Positions 11,481 through 23,270 of a DNA stretch of 64,000 nucleotides are shown piece after piece. This stretch comes from Lotus japonicus (taxonomy: Eukaryota; Streptophyta; Magnoliopsida; Fabales; Fabaceae), in assembly GCF_012489685.1 (NCBI RefSeq), contig NC_080041.1, positions 29,191,780 to 29,255,779 of the forward strand, read 5' to 3'. The notes beneath the pieces are model-generated. The model was not told where the DNA came from. It saw only the letters and a program-made list of their open reading frames with translations, and did not search any database. A program made the position numbers and the translations under genes. Numbering within the stretch: the first letter of the stretch is position 1; every line of letters starts with the position of its first letter.

Positions 11481-11658
11481 TAAGTGATATGTGAGAATTG
11501 TGATTGGTGAGAATTGAAGGTGGTAGGTGAGAGATAAAATATTAAATGTAGGTATACATGGAAAAAGATGTGACAAATAATCTTGAAATTCTAAAACAAC
11601 AATCATTTTAGAATATATATGAAAAGCTAAAACAACGACCATTTTGGAATGGAGGGAG

Positions 11659-12750
11659 TACATTCCTTATTTAAAAGATTTATTCTTATATAAATAACAC
11701 GGTTATAATTACACAAATTAGGTTAATGTTAGTTACAGAATTACATAGGTCACACATAATTAATTTTGATTTATATAATAATTAATTAAATATTAATCAA
11801 TATTAAGAGAGTATAGAAAAACTTAAAAGTTGAATGTGGTGGTTTTAATATTAAATATGATATCGATGCAAAACTTAACCTTTCCACTATTCCTTTCCTC
11901 TTGAAATTTTATTTGACGGTTTCAATCATATAAGTTAGGGAATTTTAAGGGCACACATAATTAGTTTTGATTTACTGAATTTTTATTTAAATAATAATAT
12001 TTAATATTAATATTAATCCATAAAAGTTAAAGATTGTGAATTTAATATTAAATATGATATCAATGCAAAAAATAACCTTCCCACTATTTATTTTCCCTGC
12101 AACTATACAAATACTAAATTAATTGGTTTTTAACTCTATTAAAATTTTAATTATTGACCTCAATTTTTTTTAAATAGATTTATTATTATTTAGTAAATTG
12201 CTATTTATGTCATATTATTTAGTAACCTGATATCCTACTCTATTTGCATCATGGTTTATAGCTGACCCAATTTCTTCTTCTTTTTTTAAAAATCAATTTA
12301 TTCTTCCTTAATGAGGTTTATTTTGATAATAAATTTCATTCAAATATTTAGATTATAAGGGAGACATTACTCTACTTAATATTCATATGTTTTTTCGTTG
12401 ATTTCGAATACCCTCATTGGGACACAATACTGTTTGAGCTGGGAACACTTATATCATGGTGGTGTTAGGGCAAAAAATTATGTTTAAAGTTATAAGAGAT
12501 CATCACATCATCACATTGGGGTAAAGAGCAGACACAAGTGTGTTGAACACCTCATCTTTCACCCAAAACCTAAAAACATTAGGTTATGAAACATCTTACT
12601 TATAAACAGCTCAAAATTGTCATTTTCTTTCTAAGACAGACTTACTCACACTTGATAGTTATTACACACAATTTTATTATTATTTGAATAAACAAAATAA
12701 AATTAACCCAATTTTTTTTAAAAAGTTACACACGAAAAACAAAAATGAAT
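11659..12750. repeat. AT-rich 3' part of the Helitron with an internal duplication
   Basis: AT-rich, no open frame. A segment containing TTAATATTAAATATGATATC occurs near 11850 and again near 12041, each followed by GATGCAAAA or CAATGCAAAA and a CTTTCCACTATT-type stretch, so it is an imperfect tandem duplication about 190 bp apart. Confidence 0.5.
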
Positions 12751-12783
12751 ATCCCCGTGCATCGCACGGGTAAAAAATACTAG

Positions 12784-13510
12784 TATATACAGACAAGTCA
12801 TGAGTTGTTTATTTAAGGTCTTTTCAATATGAAGAGTCAACCAACATATTTTTTCAACACACTTTTTGTAATTGATTAATTTTTAAAACAATCAGGGTAA
12901 TTTACATAAAAGCTTATACAATGAAATAAGCTCACATGATTTTTTTCCAAACATTTGGGGGAGAAATTGCAATATGAAATTATTATTTGAATTATTGCAA
13001 GTTTTGGATGGATTTAACAACCACTTGCGCCGATTGATGAAGTAACGTAGCGGGTTGCTTTATGCTGGTCCTAGTCAAATTGTTACTACCGGTTTTCTTT
13101 AATAATAGTTTTTTGGGTAGGGTCATTTGGATTACCTTAATTGAATATTAATGATTACAAATATATAATAAATAAAAACTAAACTACCTGATTTTATATT
13201 ACATTTCTAGAAATATCAACCAAACATCTTTGAAAAACAAATTACAGCAGTTGGCCTTGTCTTGACTCTTGTCAAGTGTTTGGAATTGGATAAACCTGAT
13301 TGGCTGTGAACACGTAGAACTAGTTGAAATAATTGAAATAAATAGAGAATAGTTAATGTTTACAACAAAATTCTAAGAACAAAGTGAGTCAACAAGTATA
13401 TGAAGGCATGTTGGTTTAAGAAAATATTTTTTGATTTTATTTTTTATTTTCTGAAAACAGTTTTTATTTTCAATTTTTTAAAATTTAGAAAAACGTGTTT
13501 GCTTTAACTT
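12784..13510. other. AT-rich flank of the outer retrotransposon
   Basis: No gene recognised. The sequence 13405-13505 (TTAAGAAAATA, CTGAAAACAG, then GTGTTTGCTTTAACTT) appears to join smoothly to 48581 (CACTTTCACTGTCATGG) if the retrotransposon E1 is removed. It therefore probably belongs to one older repeat that continues at 48581-49180. Confidence 0.45.
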
Positions 13511-13831
13511 TCTCTTTTCGGCAAGACCCCAGGGTCTCTCGCCTAGGACCGCCAGCTTAGGGTGACGAGCGGACCAGGGACTTGGGCCTCCTCCCAGAGG
13601 TCCAACCGGCCCATTAGGAAAGGTTAAAGGCGCCAAGCCCAAATCCACATCTATAAATAGGGATGAATACCAATTGTAAAAGACTCTTAGCTCATTTGAG
13701 AAATAACAAGATTGAAATTCAGTTACTTTCTCTCTCTAAAGCGGTTACGCTCTCATTCTCTCTAGGAATCTGACATCACGTTCCTTACACTCTAGGTACT
13801 ATACCTCATCTCAATGTTCATGGATAGAACA
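13511..13831 (+). repeat. E1 5' LTR
   Basis: Matches the 3' LTR at 48251-48580 from AAGACCCCAGGGTC to TAGAACA. The first bases are altered or shortened compared with the 3' LTR (TGCGGACTTGTGGACTGGGC). A TATA box (CTATAAATAG) lies at 13651-13660 and a pyrimidine-rich CTCTCTCT leader follows, so the transcript start is expected near 13680. Confidence 0.82.
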
Positions 13832-13833
13832 TT

Positions 13834-13850
13834 TGGCGCCGTCTGTGGGA
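13834..13850 (+). other. E1 primer binding site
   Basis: TGGCGCCGTCTGTGGGA begins two bases after the LTR end. E2 has the same motif in the same place (28963-28980). The TGGCGCCGT core is the usual tRNA-complementary start of Tat/Ogre/Athila primer sites. Confidence 0.85.
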
Positions 13851-13975
13851 ATCGGTAGATTTCGATTCCCGGACTACGTGGATCGTGATTTGGCTGAGAG
13901 AAGTTCGATTTTCCGTGCAATTCCTTTTTGGTTTCTTGATTTTCGGTTAAATTCTTGATTCTATAGCGACACTTG

Positions 13976-14236
13976 ATGGAAGCGCAACGTCGACGAAGTA
14001 AAAGAAGGATGAAACACATGCGTGATTCGCGCCGCGCGTATGGAAGGCGGCGCGGTGAAGAAACAGAGCCCTCAGTCTCCTTGATGGAACCTTCAGGAGA
14101 AGGACCGCCATCATCTCAGCCGGTGGACGCTCACAAGGATTGGAGGTGGCTGATTCGTGACGTCAATAGTCGCCTGAAGCGGCAGGACACGGAGGTCCGA
14201 AGGGCGAATGCAGCAGTGGAGCCTTGGACACTGTAA
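13976..14236 (+). pseudogene. E1 gag, N-terminal remnant
   Basis: The frame starts at ATG 13976 with a basic stretch (RRRSKRRMKHMRD), runs 86 codons and stops. In E2 this basic N-terminus is followed by a Pro-rich segment and about 110 residues of retrotransposon gag domain. In E1 that central domain is absent: soon after the stop, sequence matching the zinc-knuckle region begins at 14354. So E1 lost most of gag by deletion, and the remnant could not form particles by itself. Confidence 0.7.
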
Positions 14237-14353
14237 AGGAAAAGCTATTGGAAGTCCTCGAGGGAGTGGAGGAATTCGTCTCCAAAAGGAAAGCTGGCGT
14301 GCTTGGACAAATCGTGTGAAGCAGAGAATCTCCGGGAACCTCGAGCGACGTGA

Positions 14354-14974
14354 ATGAGCGGCAAACCAGGAGGTGAATGGTGCGCTTTTCACCAGGCCAT
14401 GGGCCACGTCACGGAGGAATGCCCCACGTTGCAGCGCGAGGTGAGAAAGCTGATAGCTGCAGGAAAACCTATTAGAACACAGGGCGGTAATGCTTTGATA
14501 CCTAAAGGAGTAAACACGATCGCTGGAGGGTTTGGAGGAGGAGGAGTCACTAGTGCAGCTAGAAAGCGCCACGCCAAGGCGGTGAACGCAGTCACGGAGA
14601 TTCCTTTCGGCTTTTCACACCCAGACATTACCTTTTCATCCGATGACTTCTTTGGAGTAAAGCCGCATCTGGATGATCCGATTGTAATCCTCCTTCGCGT
14701 CAACCAACTCAATGTACAACGAATACTTTTGGATCAGGGGAGTTCAGCAGACATCATTTACGACGGAGCGTTTGATAGGCTCGGTTTGAATGAGGGAGAC
14801 CTCACTCCTTATGCAGGGACTCTGGTGGGATTTACGGGCGAGCAAGTATGGGTGAGAGGCGTCCTTGACCTTGACACGACATTTGGCGAGCGAGAGAACG
14901 CTAGGACGATGAAGGTGAGATACTTAATCCTAGGAGCGGAGGGATCTTACAACATGATAATTGGCAGAAACACC
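14354..14974 (+). pseudogene. E1 gag zinc-knuckle-like region and aspartic protease, cut by a solo LTR
   Basis: Begins with a Cys/His cluster (WCAFHQAMGHVTEECP) like that of E2, then a GGFGGGG linker, then the protease with active-site motif LLDQGSSADIIYDGAF. The open frame ends IIGRNT at 14974, where the solo LTR starts; the reading continues after it at 18979 (NTLNRLCAVISTAHLAVKYP). In the family the protease releases Gag, RT and integrase. The catalytic aspartate is followed by Gln (DQGS) rather than the usual Ser/Thr/Gly, and E2 has the same variant. Confidence 0.82.
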
Positions 14975-17900
14975 TGTAACACCCCGATTTCGGTGGTGTC
15001 ACTTTAGTAACCAAATAAATTAATGCGGAAAAACGTGAATTATTTTTTTCGTCGATAATATAAACAAGACTGAAAGAAATAAAACTCTAATGCGAAGGAT
15101 AATCAGAAACTAATATACAATAATAATTACAGCCCCCGCTGTAAGTAGCTAACCACATCACGAGTAAACCTCCAGTGACGGGAAGTAAGAAAAGTAGCGC
15201 CCGTAGGCAAAATGTACAAACCAAAAGAAAGGTCAAGTGTTCGCAGCACTATCCCTCAAAAATGAGAATAAGCTGGCCCATCGGCCTAAAACAAGACCTC
15301 CTAAGTCCAACCAACTCTCTGTGATTCCCGTAAAGAAACCACACAAAAAGCTATAGGTGGGAAACTACCCTGTCCCCAAAGAAAACAAATGATGTTCAGA
15401 GCTAAGACTCTACTCCTACACTAATCCCATCTCGAGGAGCTCACACCAGCACTAAAACCTACATGCTAGCATGATCGTCGTCCGAATCTGAATCCAGAAC
15501 GACCTAGTCTATGTTCACCATCCGTCCTCCTCTCGCCACAGCGATGCGCTCCTGTTCCAGCATCCCAATCCTAGTTCCCCCCGAAGGGTGAACCGTCGTG
15601 AACCAGTCCGCCAAAGACATCTGACAATGGGCGTTTGTCCGCCAAAACACACACAGAAGACGCGAGGGTCAACTCCAAAGAATTACGTAAATAATAGCAC
15701 CGATAGATACAGATAATAGAATAGCCACTTAGGCTTATAGCTAGGGATAACATCCTAGGGTTGCATATTCCATAACGAACATAAATGGCAGTAACATGTT
15801 ACAAACAGGATTAACAAGTAACAATCACACCCAACAACTAAGTCAGTATGCATGTTGCATGATATGATATGGCGGTTAACCCAGTTAACCAATGCATTCC
15901 GGAAACGGATGGACATCAAACGAATCAATCCTAGCACCAGCAACGGTGGGACCATTTCTGCCCGCGTGCCTCTTACACCACACAAAGGTAGCCAGATCAA
16001 CAGTAAACCCGAAGGTCTGCCATTTCGGTCTGCTACAAGAGTCGTCTACAAACGCTCTTACACGGCATTCCGGGTCTTATGACCATTTTGGAAACCGACG
16101 AAGGTCCGGTAATCACGCCGTGTATAAACCTCCTATGTGTGCATGAATGCAATGTGATTAGCCAAACAACGTCTCCGACCTCACTCGACACGTCGCCACG
16201 TGTTCTAGCTAAATTAATGTCTCTAAAAGCTTACCCTAAGGTAACAGTCGATTCTGCGACAAAATACGATAATCATAAAATGAGTGCAAACACTCACGAT
16301 AACTCTTCGAGTCAACAATGCTCTCACGAAGTCTCACGCTTCAGTGGAGTCTCACACATTCACAAAGTCTCACGCTTCAGTGAAGTTTTATGCTTTCACG
16401 GGGTCTCACGCCCCAGTGAATTTACACACTTGCATGAAGTCTCACGCTACAGTGAAGTTTCATGCTATTCACGAGGTCTCACGCCTCAGTGAAGATCCAT
16501 GCTTCCCATAAGGTCTCACGCCTCAGTGGAGTATCACGCATTCACAAGGTCTCACGCCTTAGTGAAGCTTCATGCTGTTCACGAGGTCTCACGCCTCAGT
16601 GAAGATCCATGCTTTCCACAAGGTCTCACGCCTCAGTGGAGTATCAACATACTCGGAAACTATCAATTTCCCGGCTTATCCCTCGGATAGCCCAACCACA
16701 TAGCTGCTCCAACAGCACAAGAGTATCAACGTACTCAAAACTTCTTAACATTCTCAACACTTGGATCCGACGACACTTCTCGTTTTCCAAAACTAAGATT
16801 TGCATCCAAAGCTTCCTTTCGAGTGTATTATCATTATTTGAAGATTTAGAGGTTGTTTAATGTCTTATGAGTTTTCTTTACAAAATAATATCCTTTTAGT
16901 CTTATCGCAAATCCTATAAGTTCTCGGGATCTCCTAATCCCCAAATGACACCAGAGAATGTCTCGATCCATGAAACACCATAACAAGGTCCGAATCTCAT
17001 TCGTCCTATCAAACTTTCTCAAAACTCTCAAAATAAAATCGGCATGACCTGCCCGCTATTCTCACTACTCAGAATCACAGATTTCATTGCAGAAGCATAA
17101 TTAAACTCAGCACAATCAACCAACATGTCATATATCAACATATTATGCAATAACCACGTAGCACTTAGCATATAAAGAATGCATCACACATCCTAAATTA
17201 CCCACATAGCACTTAGCATGTAATTCACTTTCGAAAACATTCAGTAGATGAATCATCTACATTGTCAGCCGAAGCCTCAGAAAACATTTTTCCAATCAAA
17301 CACAAACAAGTGCATAAACAGTAAACAATGTCGAAAGCATCGACCCTAAGCATTAACTAGAGATTCAGTGAGAAGCCCTCACCTGTAGGTTCTCCAGAAT
17401 GATCTTCGAACGTTTCCTCACAATCAAAGTGTTGTTCCTCAGGGAAATCCTCAAAAGCACCTTTAAAGTAAAACCACAGAATACTATCAGAATCTATCGG
17501 AAACTAAGCTATCAATGCTCACTAAGGTTACCCGAAGTAGTACATACTCCGAGGTACGATAATCTAGCGCGAAAGGACAAGTTTTCGGAAAAGGAATTTT
17601 CCTCCTCCTCCCCTAGGGTGCTCGGCCACTTTTCACAATTAGGAGGGTCGATTTTTCCTCGATCAAACTTGGTTCCTATGCTATCATTAGCCGTAACTAA
17701 GGGTATTCTAAACTCGGAAAAATTATCGGATCAAAAACTGTCGCAGGGGTATTTTGGTCATGATTTTTAACTTAGAATTTCAAAACTGAAATCCCAAAAA
17801 GAAAATTTGACAGGGACGTTACTAACGACGTTTATGACAACTAATCCTACTAGCACTAAGCTAAGGCGATAGTTTTCAGCCTAAAGGTTGAAGCTTTACC

Positions 17901-18978
17901 CCTAAAATGGGTATTTAAGGCTAAAATTGATTCCGGCGGAAATCCGGCGGCATAACGGAAAATCTAATCCGGCAGAAGTGATCTTGGGCATGTAAGGAAG
18001 ATGTTTAGAATCAAAAATGAAATATTCAGGATAGTTTTGCAAAAACCCCAAAACTATCAGCTCAGAAAAGTCTACAGAAAAGCTATGGAAAAAGCGATCG
18101 GAGGTAAGGATTAGCGACTATACCTCGAAACCTTGAAGTAGCAACTGATTAATCGACGATCAAGCAAGGATTGAACAAAAGCTCTTCTTCCTTCCTCTTC
18201 AATGGAGCTCGCGGATTTGGGAGAGAAATGGAGGAGTTTTTGTAATTTTTCTCACCTTTCTTGCTATATATAGAGGTTGGCAAAACGCGGTAAAATGAAA
18301 GTTTCGCGAATCTGATTTTTCTGGCTTCATTCTCCATGAATTCTAAGATATGTTTTGGCAAAAGAATTCCAAAACTATAAAGAGGTCTCCTTGTATTTTT
18401 GGCGACTAATGCATAATCGGTATAAAACTATTCTACCCGATAAGTTGCTTTTTGCATCGGATGTCGGAATAGAAAACTTCCTTCTGAAGAAAGATTGAAA
18501 TCATCAAGAGAAATGGGTGTACGCGTGTAGAATCTTCATTTGATGTTCCGAATAGAAAAAGTCTTCATTGTCGGGAAATTCTAGGGTTTTGAAATACCAG
18601 GGTTTTAGTTTCGGTAAACTTCCGATGATTGGAATCGGACGTTCGTAGATTCTAAAGTTTCGCCTCGAAACGATTGTGATATATGGAAAAAGAGAAGTTC
18701 TAACATTTCTCTGAAGATTTTTGGAATTAACTTCCATCGGGCCTAAAAGTGAAAACTAGCTATATACTAGGGTTTCTGACCTAGGTTTAAGCATATAACG
18801 ATCGTGCTATAGCTTTTATCGATCATGAAGCAATCCTTTGACTTTTCCTGAACTTCCTCCTTCATAAATTTACTTCATTTGGTAAACTCTAGTTCAGGTT
18901 TCCCTTCACGATACATCAACCGTAATCGTGAATAGGGTTCTATTTACTTGGCATAAGTTTAAAACCTTGGGCCTTACA
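14975..18978 (-). mobile_element. Solo LTR (4.0 kb) of the gag-only chromovirus-type element
   Basis: Plus-strand ends are TGTAACACCCCG and GGGCCTTACA; the element's own direction is minus. Its sequence matches the two LTRs of the element at 19093-40258 along the whole length. The 5-bp duplication ACACC is present at 14970-14974 and 18979-18983. No internal region is left, so unequal recombination between two LTRs removed it. On the minus strand a TATA box (CTATATATAG) is seen near 18264-18275, and GGTGAGGGC, shared with other LTRs here, near 17375. It interrupts the E1 protease. Confidence 0.93.
16331..16645. repeat. 36-37-bp tandem array in the solo LTR
   Basis: GTCTCACGC recurs at 16331, 16367, 16403, 16439, 16476, 16513, 16549, 16586 and 16623, giving nine units. 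Units share the form GTCTCACGCCTCAGTGAAG and contain an imperfect palindrome (TCAC...GTGA). Reading frames with SHASVK-type repeats are translations of this array and not genes. Confidence 0.9.
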
Positions 18979-18983
18979 ACACC

Positions 18984-19092
18984 TTAAACCGACTGTGCGC
19001 CGTGATCTCGACGGCACATTTGGCGGTTAAATATCCTTTGCCAAATGGACGAATTTGGAGAGTTGTTGTGGACCAGAAGACTGCAAGGGAGT
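18984..19092 (+). pseudogene. E1 pol fragment between two inserted elements
   Basis: About 36 codons remain between the solo LTR and the next element: LNRLCAVISTAHLAVKYPLP, followed by DQKTARES. It aligns to E2 pol at about 31081-31190 (NRLCAVISTAHLAVKYPLSS). The continuation ECYCNAVDWYGKRS is found at 40262 after the 21-kb insertion. This proves that both insertions hit one E1 copy. Confidence 0.88.
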
Positions 19093-22000
19093 CGTAACAC
19101 CCCGATTTCGGTGGCGTCACTTTAGTAACCAAATAAACTTAATGCGGAAAAACGTGAATTATTTTTTTCGTCGATAATATAAACAAGACTGAAAGAAATA
19201 AAACTCTAATGCGAAGGATAATAAGAAACTAATATACAATAATAATTACAGCCCCCGCTGTAAGTAGCTAACCACATCACGAGTAAACCTCCAGTGACGG
19301 GAAGTAAGAAAAGTAGCGCCCGTAGGCAAAATGTACAAACCAAAAGAAAGGTCAAGTGTTCGCAGCACTATCCCTCAAAAATGAGAATAAGCTGGCCCAT
19401 CGGCCTAAAACAAGACCTCCTAAGTCCAACCAACTCTCTGTGATTCCCGTAAAGAAACCACACAAAAAGCTATAGGTGGGAAACTACCCTGTCCCCAAAG
19501 AAAACAAATGATGTTCAGAGCTAAGACTCTACTCCTACACTAATCCCATCTCGAGGAGCTCACACCAGCACTAAAACCTACATGCTAGCATGATCGTCGT
19601 CCGAATCTGAATCCAGAACGACCTAGTCTATGTTCACCATCCGTCCTCCTCTCGCCACAGCGATGCGCTCCTGTTCCAGCATCCCAATCCTAGTTCCCCC
19701 CGAAGGGTGAACCGTCGTGAACCAGCCCGCCAAAGACATCTGACAATGGGCGTTTGTCCGCCAAAACACACACAGAAGACGCGAGGGTCAACTCCAAAGA
19801 ATTACGTAAATAATAGCACCGATAGATACAGATAATAGAATAGCCACTTAGGCTTATAGCTAGGGATAACATCCTAGGGTTGCATATTCCATAACGAACA
19901 TAAATGGCAGTAACATGTTACAAACAGGATTAACAAGTAACAATCACACCCAACAACTAAGTCAGTATGCATGTTGCATGATATGATATGGCGGTTAACC
20001 CAGTTAACCAATGCATTCCGGAAACGGATGGACATCAAACGAATCAATCCTAGCACCAGCAACGGTGGGACCATTTCTGCCCGCGTGCCTCTTACACCAC
20101 ACAAAGGTAGCCAGATCAGCAGTAAACCCGAAGGTCTGCCATTTCGGTCTGCTACAAGAGTCGTCTACAAACGCTCTTACACGACATTCCGGGTCTTATG
20201 ACCATTTTGGAAACCGACGAAGGTCCGGTAATCACGCCGTGTATTAACCTCCTATGTGTGCATGAATGCAATGTGATTAGCCAAACAACGTCTCCGACCT
20301 CACTCGACACGTCGCCACGTGTTCTAGCTAAATTAATGTCTCTAAAAGCTTACCCTAAGGTAACAATCGATTCTGCGACAAAATACGATAATCATAAAAT
20401 GAGTGCAAACACTCACGATAACTCTTCGAGTCAACAATGCTCTCACGAAGTCTCACGCTTCAGTGGAGTCTCACACATTCACAAAGTCTCACGCTTCAGT
20501 GAAGTTTTATGCTTTCACGGGGTCTCACGCCCCAGTGAATTTACACACTTGCACGAAGTCTCACGCTTCAGTGAAGTTCCATGCTATTCACGAGGTCTCA
20601 CGCCTCAGTGAAGATCCACGCTTTCCACAAGGTCTCACGCCTTAGTGGAGTATCACGCATTCACAAGGTCTCACGCCTTAGTGAAGCTTCATGCTGTTCA
20701 CGAGGTCTCACGCCTCAGTGAAGATCCATGCTTTCCACAAGGTCTCACGCCTCAGTGGAGTATCAACATACTCGGAAACTATCAATTTCCCGGCTTATCC
20801 CTCGGATAGCCCAACCACATAGCTGCTCCAACAGCACAAGAGTATCAACGTACTCAAAACTTCTTAACATTCTCAACACATGGATCCGACGACACTTCTC
20901 GTTTTCCAAAACTAAGATTTGCATCCAAAGCTTCCTTTCGAGATTAATACCATTACTTGAAGATTTAGAGGTTGTTTAATGTCTTATGAGTTTTCTTTTC
21001 AAAATAATATCCTTTTAGTCTTATCGCAAATCCTATAATTTCTCGGGATCTCCTAATCCCCAAATGACACCAGAGAATGTCTCGATCCATAAAAAAACAC
21101 CATAACAAGGTCCGATTCTCATTCGTCCTATCAAACTTTCTCAAAACTCTCAAAATAAAATCGGCATGACCTGCCCGCTATTCTCACTATTCAGAAACTC
21201 AGAGTTCATTGCAAAAGCATAATTTAACTCAGCACAATCAATCAACATGTCATATATCAACATATTAAGCAATAACCACATAGCACTTAGCATGTAAGGC
21301 ATGCACCACACATCCTAAATTACCCAATTAGCACATAGCATGTAAGTCAATCTCAAAAACATTCAGTAGATGAATCATCTACATTGTCAGCCGAAGCCTC
21401 AGAAAACATTTTTCCAATCAAACACAAACAAGTGCATAAACAGTAAACAATGTCGAAAGCATCGACTCTAAGCATTAACTAGAGATTCAGTGAGTAGCCC
21501 TCACCTGCAGATTCTCCAGGGTTATCTCCTAAAGCTCCTTCACAATCAAAGCCTTGCTCCGCTGGGAATTCCTCAAAATCACCTTTAGAGCAAAACCACA
21601 GAAATACTATCAGAATCTATCGGAAACTAAGCTATCAATACTTACTAAGGTTACACGAAGCAGTACATACTCCGAGGTACGATAATCTAGCGCGAAAGGA
21701 CAAGTTTTCAGAAAAGGAATTTTCCTCCTCCCCCCTTATAAGGCTCGGCCACTTTTGGTAATTGTAGGGTTCGATTTTTCTTCGATCAAACTTGGTTCCT
21801 ATGCTATCATTCGCCGTAACTAAGGGTATTCTGAACTCGGAAAAATTATCGGATCAAAAACTGTCGCAGGGGTATTTTGGTCATGATTTTTAACTTAGAA
21901 TTTCAAAACTGAAATCCCAAAAAGCAAATTTGACAGGGACGTTACTAACGACGTTTATGACAACTAATCCTACTAGCACTAAGCTAAGGCGATAGTTTTC

Positions 22001-23099
22001 AGCCTAAAGGTTGAAGCTTTACTCCAAAAATGGGTATTTAAGGCATAAATTGATTCCGGCGGAAATCCGGCGGCATAACGGAAAATCTAATCCGGCAGAA
22101 GTGATCTTGGGCATGTAAGGAAGATGTTTAGAATCAGAAATGAAATATTCAGGATAGTTTTGCAAAAACCTCAAAACTATCAGCTCAGAAAAGTCTACAG
22201 AAAAGCTATGGAAAAAGCGATCAGAGGTAAGGATTAGCGACTATACCTCGAAACCTTGAAGCAGCAACTGATTGATCGACGGTCAAGCAAGGATTGAAGA
22301 AAATCTCTCCTCCTCCTCTCCTATGCAAACTCGCGGCCTTGAATGGGTTTTTGGGTGAGTTTTGTGATTTTTTTCTCATTTCTTGGCTATATATAGAGGT
22401 TGGCAAAACGCGGTAAAATGAAAGTTTCGCGAATCTGATTTTTCCGGCTTCATTCTCCATGAATTCTAAGATATGTTTTGGCAAAAGAATTCCAAAACTA
22501 TAAAGAGGTCTCCTTGTATTTTTGGCGACTAATGCATAATCGGTATAAAACTATTTTACCCGATAAGTTGCTTTTTGCATCGGATGTCGGAATAGAGAAC
22601 TTCCTTCTGAAGAAAGATTGAAATCATCAAGAGAAATGGGTGTACGCGTGTAGAATCTTCATTTGAAGCTCTGAATAGAAAAAGTGTTCATTGTCGGTTG
22701 ATTCTAGGGTTTTGAAATACCAGGGTTTCAGTTTCGGCAAACTTCCGATGATTGGAATCGGACGTTCGTAGATTCTAGAGTTTCGCCTCGAAACGATTGT
22801 GATATATGGAAAAAGAGAAGTTCTAACATTTCTCTGAAGATTTTTGGAATTAACTTCCATCGGGCCTAAAAGTGAAAACTAGCTATATACTAGGGTTTCT
22901 GACCTAGGTTTAAGCGTATGGATTGTGCTATAACTTTTATCGACTTCAATACGATCCTCAGACTTTTCCTGAGCTTTCTCCTTCATAAATTTATTTCATT
23001 TGGTAAACTCTAGTTCAGGTTTCCCTTCACGATACATCAACCCTAATCGTGTATAGGATTCTATTTACTTGGCATAAGTTTAAAAACTTGGGCCTTACA
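19093..23099 (-). repeat. 3' LTR (minus direction) of the gag-only element
   Basis: Plus-strand start CGTAACACCCCG (expected TGTAAC with a T-to-C change at the first base), end GGGCCTTACA. Nearly identical to the right LTR, and closer to it than to the solo LTR. The two paired LTRs share, for example, CTCCCCCCTTATAAGG near 21729 and 28190, where the solo LTR differs. It carries the same 36-bp array at 20450-20765 and a minus-strand TATA box near 22386-22397. Confidence 0.92.
20450..20765. repeat. 36-bp tandem array in the left LTR
   Basis: The same nine-unit GTCTCACGC array as in the solo LTR. It has unit-specific changes shared with the right LTR, for example GAAGTTCCATGC. Confidence 0.9.
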
Positions 23100-23117
23100 T
23101 TACTACCCTCCAAAAAG
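23100..23117 (-). other. Polypurine tract of the gag-only element
   Basis: On the minus strand TTTTTGGAGGGTAGTAA directly precedes the 3' LTR start (TGTAAGGCCC). A purine-rich run ending at the LTR is where plus-strand DNA synthesis starts in gypsy elements. Confidence 0.7.
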
Positions 23118-23144
23118 AAAGTTTCGACCTCGAAACTTAAGGAT

Positions 23145-23270
23145 CAGTAAAAGTTCTGAATATTGTTCTTGATCTTTTCCTCTAACTCCCATATGGCACC
23201 GTCTGTGTCTTTGTTCCAAATAACTCTTACTAAAGCACTCTGCTTTCCCTTCCATTGTTTCACTCTTCTA
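23145..23270 (-). pseudogene. Remnant of pol C-terminus with chromodomain-like end
   Basis: The minus strand reads RVKQWKGKQSALVRVIWNKD then AIWELEEKIKNN, ending at a stop at 23147. The pattern V.V.W.......A.WE.E is the typical end of chromovirus (Tekay-type) Pol, where a chromodomain follows integrase. Upstream of it stops break the frame and the rest of pol is gone. It shows that the gag-only element arose by deleting pol between the protease and the chromodomain. Confidence 0.72.

Larger units (their letters stand above)
10705..11658. mobile_element. Stowaway-type MITE, family B, split by two other MITEs
   Basis: The left end at 10705 reads CTCCCTTCGTTCCAAAATGA. The complement of the right end at 11658 reads CTCCCTCCATTCCAAAATGG. 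Both are flanked by TA. When MITEs A (10727-11096) and C (11206-11480) are removed with one TA each, the left arm continues into GTTGTTTAAGG, which matches the right arm's GTTGTTTTAGC. So this was one element of about 300 bp hit twice. Confidence 0.75.
5638..12783 (+). mobile_element. Helitron, non-autonomous, with captured exons and a second internal Helitron-like 5' end
   Basis: The 3' end is typical: a stem-loop CCCGTGCATCGCACGGG at 12754-12770, a short A-rich spacer, then CTAG at 12780-12783 followed by T. The 5' end at 5638 starts TCTATCTATC and continues TATATAAAGGGAGAG; the base before it is A, which fits the A/T insertion site of Helitrons. A related 5' segment starts near 9716 (TCCATATAAAAGGAGAG, then GTTTGTTCAGCC), with homology continuing past ATCTCAGCCGT. 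Only one 3' hairpin exists. So either one Helitron is nested in or truncated by another, or 9716-12783 is a shorter element of its own. No Rep/helicase frame is present. The left half holds exon-like pieces with splice signals; the right half is AT-rich with MITEs. Confidence 0.78.

Noticed and set aside
16331..16645. CRISPR-like array of 36-bp repeats
   Set aside because: The repeats are contiguous without unique spacers, lie in a plant LTR and are copied in all three LTRs. It is a tandem satellite.
15571..17031. Several short open frames repeated at 19690-21153 and 26140-27613
   Set aside because: They recur because they lie in three copies of the same LTR. They have no codon structure, and some only translate the 36-bp array.
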